Of a stretch of 64,000 nucleotides of DNA, positions 61,845 through 64,000 are shown in pieces. A program made the position numbers and the translations under genes. Numbering within the stretch: position 1 is the stretch's first letter; every line of letters starts with the position of its first letter. The notes below the pieces were generated by a model. It saw only the letters and a list, made by a program, of their open reading frames with translations, did not search any database and was not told where the DNA came from. The stretch is from an uncultured Flavobacteriaceae bacterium (GTDB taxonomy: Bacteria; Bacteroidota; Bacteroidia; Flavobacteriales; Flavobacteriaceae): the NCBI GenBank assembly GCA_947497245.1, contig CANMFO010000004.1, forward strand, positions 363,875 through 427,874, given 5' to 3'.

Positions 61845-61856
61845 TTGATATATCTA
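61845..61856. promoter_or_regulatory. MarR operator-like site 2
   Basis: TTGATATATCTA matches the perfect palindrome TTGATATATCAA at 62348-62359 in 10 of 12 bases and lies directly upstream of the DOMON gene. Confidence 0.5.
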
Positions 61857-61874
61857 TTTAATAATCAAAAAAAA

Positions 61875-62309
61875 TCAGGCCATATTGGTCTGTATTCGTA
61901 AAAGCATCTCTTTTAAGGTTTCCAGTTCTTTTTCGGAAAACCCTTTGACGCTCGCTTTTCGATGTCGGTCGATCATTTTCATGTGCTCTTTTACAAAGGC
62001 GGCCCCCTTATCGGTAAGCCTAATGTTGTATTGTCTTCTGTTATCGGGAATTGGCTCTCGTAGTACGAGCGCTTTCCTCTGTAGGATGTCCAGGGTCCTG
62101 GTTATGGACGCGGGATCTCTTTTGGATTTGTCGGCCAGTTCCTTTTGGGAGATGGGCTGCGATTCCTCAATGATCTTAAAGAGTACCCATTGATCAATGG
62201 TAATGCCCAGTTTTTTCCGATCGAACTCCTTTTGTGAATGTATTTTGGAAACCTTGCTGGTCCTGTCGATCTGAAACAGAATTACCTCCTCTATGTTCGA
62301 TTTTGCCAT
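61875..62309 (-). CDS. MarR family transcriptional regulator
   Basis: 144 aa. The winged helix-turn-helix holds ISQKELADKSKRDPASITRTL as recognition helix and ALVLREPIPDNRRQYNIRLT as wing. Dimerisation helices at both ends (FQIDRTSKVSKIHSQ; SEKELETLKEMLLRI). It probably represses its own gene and the downstream DOMON and NTF2-like genes through the TTGATATATCAA sites on either side of it. Confidence 0.92.
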   Translation of the reverse strand: MAKSNIEEVILFQIDRTSKVSKIHSQKEFDRKKLGITIDQWVLFKIIEESQPISQKELADKSKRDPASITRTLDILQRKALVLREPIPDNRRQYNIRLTDKGAAFVKEHMKMIDRHRKASVKGFSEKELETLKEMLLRIQTNMA

Positions 62310-62347
62310 GGTACGATTATCATGTTCCGGGCAAACATACTAAATTA

Positions 62348-62359
62348 TTGATATATCAA
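62348..62359. promoter_or_regulatory. MarR operator-like palindrome 1
   Basis: TTGATATATCAA, a perfect 12-bp palindrome, 39 bp upstream of the MarR start. A near copy lies upstream of the DOMON gene. Confidence 0.6.
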
Positions 62360-62449
62360 CAATAGATTTAACTTTCATTTAGTACAAGATGGGCAGCGGT
62401 ATCTTTTACATTGCGTCCGGGGTTTGTTATCTTAGTGGGCGAATTCCCT

Positions 62450-63382
62450 ATGATGAAGCTGCAGTCCGAATTAAACAAAACCGCCCTCTTCCAAAATCTG
62501 GAACTGTTGGCCAGTCAAGTGGTGGAAGGGTTCATAAGTGGTATCCACAAGAGTCCGTTCCACGGCTTTTCGGCGGAGTTTGCGGAACATAAGATCTACA
62601 ACATCGGGGAGAGCACCAAGCATATCGATTGGAAGTTGTTCGCCAAGACCGACAAGTTATATACCAAGCGCTACGAGGAGGAGACCAACCTTCGGTGCCA
62701 CATCATCCTGGACAACTCGGCCTCCATGTACTATCCGGAAGTCAAAAATTTGGGCTTCGATAACCTGAACAAAATCGGGTTCGGGGTATTGGCCATTGCC
62801 GCTTTGATGAACATCCTAAAACGGCAGCGCGATGCCGTGGGATTGAGCGTGTTCTCGGAGGCCTACAATTTTTACGCCCCTGAAAAGGGCAGTGAAAGGC
62901 ACCACCAGATGTTGTTGTCGAAGTTGTCGGAAATCTGTACCGACCCCAGGCCGGCCACGCAAACGGAAACCTATGTGCATCTGCACCTGATCGCGGAAAA
63001 GATAAAGCGCCGTAGCCTTATTTTTCTATTCACCGATATGTTCCAGACGGCAACGGACGATGAACAGCTGTTCGATGCCCTAAGGCACCTAAAGTACAAC
63101 AAGCACGAAGTGGTCCTATTTCACTTGTTGGATCGGGAAACGGAATACCATTTCGATTTTGAAAACAGCCCCAGGCGTTTTTTGGACGTGGAGACCGGTG
63201 AGCATATCGACCTCTATTCCGATTCGATCAAGGAGGCTTATGAAAAAGGCGTCGACGCATACTTTGGGGCCTTGAAGCTAAAATGTGCCCAGTACCGGAT
63301 CAAATATGTGGAGGTAGATGTAAAGTCCAATTTTTCCAAGGTTTTGAACACCTATTTGGTTGAACGGCAGAATTTTTTGTAA
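62450..63382 (+). CDS. DUF58 domain protein
   Basis: About 310 aa. The DUF58 core is visible (HIDWKLFAKTDKLYTKRYEEE), followed by a von Willebrand A-like domain with MIDAS-like HIILDNSASMYY (DxSxS) and SLIFLFTDMFQTATDD. The family usually stands in operons with MoxR ATPases; none is in the window. ATGs at 62450 and 62453 are both possible starts. Function: likely co-factor in protein maturation or envelope processes; uncertain. Confidence 0.88.
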   Translation: MMKLQSELNKTALFQNLELLASQVVEGFISGIHKSPFHGFSAEFAEHKIYNIGESTKHIDWKLFAKTDKLYTKRYEEETNLRCHIILDNSASMYYPEVKNLGFDNLNKIGFGVLAIAALMNILKRQRDAVGLSVFSEAYNFYAPEKGSERHHQMLLSKLSEICTDPRPATQTETYVHLHLIAEKIKRRSLIFLFTDMFQTATDDEQLFDALRHLKYNKHEVVLFHLLDRETEYHFDFENSPRRFLDVETGEHIDLYSDSIKEAYEKGVDAYFGALKLKCAQYRIKYVEVDVKSNFSKVLNTYLVERQNFL

Positions 63383-63407
63383 ACTCCATCTTTTTTAAAT
63401 GAAATTG

Positions 63408-63438
63408 TTTGTGCAATTGAATAAGCAATGTATATTTG
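63408..63438 (+). promoter_or_regulatory. promoter of the tRNA-Asp transcription unit
   Basis: TTTG at 63408-63411, a 19-bp spacer and TATATTTG at 63431-63438 match the Bacteroidota -33/-7 consensus very well. It lies upstream of the first tRNA-Asp-like fragment, not directly before the complete tRNA gene. Confidence 0.7.
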
Positions 63439-63492
63439 CATCCGCCTTCACATCCTAAGGATTGTTTCGGCAAATGAGTACGCTTAGATATT

Positions 63493-63547
63493 GGTTCGGT
63501 AGTTCAGTTGGTTATCCCGAGTTTTCGGGACTGCCTGTCTCGGAACC
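63493..63547 (+). pseudogene. tRNA-Asp-like 5' fragment 1
   Basis: GGTTCGGTAGTTCAGTTGGT is identical to the first 20 bases of tRNA-Asp (63896). Then a small CCCGA/TCGGG hairpin replaces the normal bases before CTGCCTGTC (anticodon region), and the rest of the tRNA is absent. It cannot fold into a functional tRNA. Confidence 0.75.
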
Positions 63548-63564
63548 TAAAAGTTCTTTAAGAA

Positions 63565-63807
63565 ATGTTTTTTGTATACATTCTGGAAAGTAAGGTAGAT
63601 GGAACTTACTATATCGGACAAACCAACAATCTTGACCAAAGGCTTGATTATCACAATAAGGGTTTGTCAAAATATACGAGTAGAAAAGTACCATGGGAGG
63701 TAGTTTATTATGAAGAGTTTGATACAAGAACGGAGGCAATAGGAAGAGAACGATTTCTTAAAAAGCAAAGAAACCGTGATTTTTACCAAAGCTTGATAAA
63801 AAATTGA
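63565..63807 (+). CDS. GIY-YIG nuclease family protein
   Basis: 80 aa, a single GIY-YIG domain. VYILESKVDGTYYIGQT is the GIY-YIG region, RLDYHN carries the catalytic Arg, and TEAIGRERFLKKQ the catalytic Glu, so the core looks intact. Size and form fit the small UPF0213-like group. It lies between two tRNA-Asp-like fragments and upstream of the complete tRNA-Asp, as if carried by a tRNA-associated element. Confidence 0.9.
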   Translation: MFFVYILESKVDGTYYIGQTNNLDQRLDYHNKGLSKYTSRKVPWEVVYYEEFDTRTEAIGRERFLKKQRNRDFYQSLIKN

Positions 63808-63870
63808 TTCAGTAGTTCAGTTGGTTATCCCGAATTCTCGGGGCTGCCTGTCACGATGGGGTCGCTTACG
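63806..63870 (+). pseudogene. tRNA-Asp-like fragment 2
   Basis: It shares TAGTTCAGTTGGTTATCCCGA with fragment 1 (two 5' changes) and has the same hairpin insert. It then runs further than fragment 1 into the tRNA (CTGCCTGTCACG, GGGGTCGC) before diverging. The anticodon stem is broken, so it is non-functional. 25 bp upstream of the complete tRNA-Asp. Confidence 0.75.
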
Positions 63871-63895
63871 ATAATAAAGAAGTTCATTACATATT

Positions 63896-63969
63896 GGTTC
63901 GGTAGTTCAGTTGGTTAGAATACCTGCCTGTCACGCAGGGGGTCGCGGGTTCGAGTCCCGTCCGGACCG
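63896..63969 (+). tRNA. tRNA-Asp (GTC)
   Basis: 74 nt. The acceptor stem GGTTCGG pairs with CCGGACC (one G-T), D arm TAGTTCAGTTGGTTAGAATA, anticodon stem CCTGC/GCAGG around CTGTCAC with anticodon GTC, T arm GCGGGTTCGAGTCCCGT. Discriminator G; CCA is not encoded. Confidence 0.95.
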
Positions 63970-63972
63970 CAA

Positions 63973-64000
63973 AAAGCCTTCAACGCAAGTTGGGGGCTTT
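63973..64000 (+). terminator. rho-independent terminator after tRNA-Asp
   Basis: AAAGCCTTCAAC pairs with GTTGGGGGCTTT (two G-T pairs) around a GCAA loop. The T-tract runs into the window edge. Confidence 0.7.

Noticed and set aside
62411..62449. Upstream extension of the DUF58 protein
   Set aside because: The extra 13 residues are not typical of the family; MMKLQSELNKT is the expected N-terminus.

Overview
The window looks like a chromosomal segment of a marine Flavobacteriaceae bacterium (Bacteroidota). The evidence is the -7 motif TAnnTTTG upstream of several genes, few Shine-Dalgarno sequences, a T9SS type A sorting domain, a DnaE with a fused N-terminal exonuclease, an S16 with a long C-terminal tail, SpvB/Rhs proteins, sulfatases and DUF1080 lipoproteins. 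Most of the window is GC-rich for this group (about half G+C by eye). An accessory stretch, about 18-31.9 kb, is visibly AT-rich. The genus cannot be fixed from the sequence.

Layout. 0-6.3 kb: a sugar-acid/carbohydrate block, with a secreted Gfo/Idh/MocA oxidoreductase, a four-gene minus-strand operon (DUF1080 lipoprotein, 2-hydroxyacid dehydrogenase, DenD-like epimerase/dehydrogenase, SDR) and an ADP-ribosylglycohydrolase-family lipoprotein. 6.6-14.9 kb: tiny membrane proteins, a 22-bp tandem repeat array beside a gene remnant, an AraC-type membrane regulator, a CPBP protease, small membrane proteins, an alpha/beta hydrolase, and a LytS/LytTR-type two-component system with a likely autoregulatory site. 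15-21 kb: an MG2/plug-like surface protein and two hydrolases with TPR tails. 21-26 kb: an accessory zone with a MITE-like repeat family, a signal peptidase I homologue with an altered catalytic residue, an M15 peptidase bracketed by two repeat copies, and two small lipoprotein genes arranged like integron gene cassettes with an attC-like hairpin.

26-39.4 kb: the most unusual part, a minus-strand Rhs polymorphic-toxin-like locus. In transcription order it holds a tail-fibre-like protein, a small YD/T9SS-sorting-domain protein, a 2205-aa SpvB/FG-GAP/Rhs protein with an AT-rich variable tip, and a secreted leucine-rich-repeat protein. Downstream lie a displaced orphan Rhs tip, a small partner gene, a frameshifted gene and an array of about five related two-membrane-segment small proteins, some translationally coupled to the gene before them. 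This looks like an accumulating store of toxin tips and candidate immunity genes.

39.9-64 kb: a mutagenic-polymerase operon (DinB, four-helix-bundle protein, DnaE2-like) behind a perfect palindrome. Next comes core and metabolic content (GcdH-like acyl-CoA dehydrogenase, TrmN6, RimM, S16, replicative DnaE, thioredoxin) mixed with two sulfatases, a heme-containing membrane-bound-dehydrogenase-like protein and a sugar isomerase. It ends with a MarR operon that has matching operator-like palindromes, a DUF58 protein, and a tRNA-Asp transcription unit into which a GIY-YIG nuclease flanked by two tRNA-Asp-like half copies appears to have been inserted.
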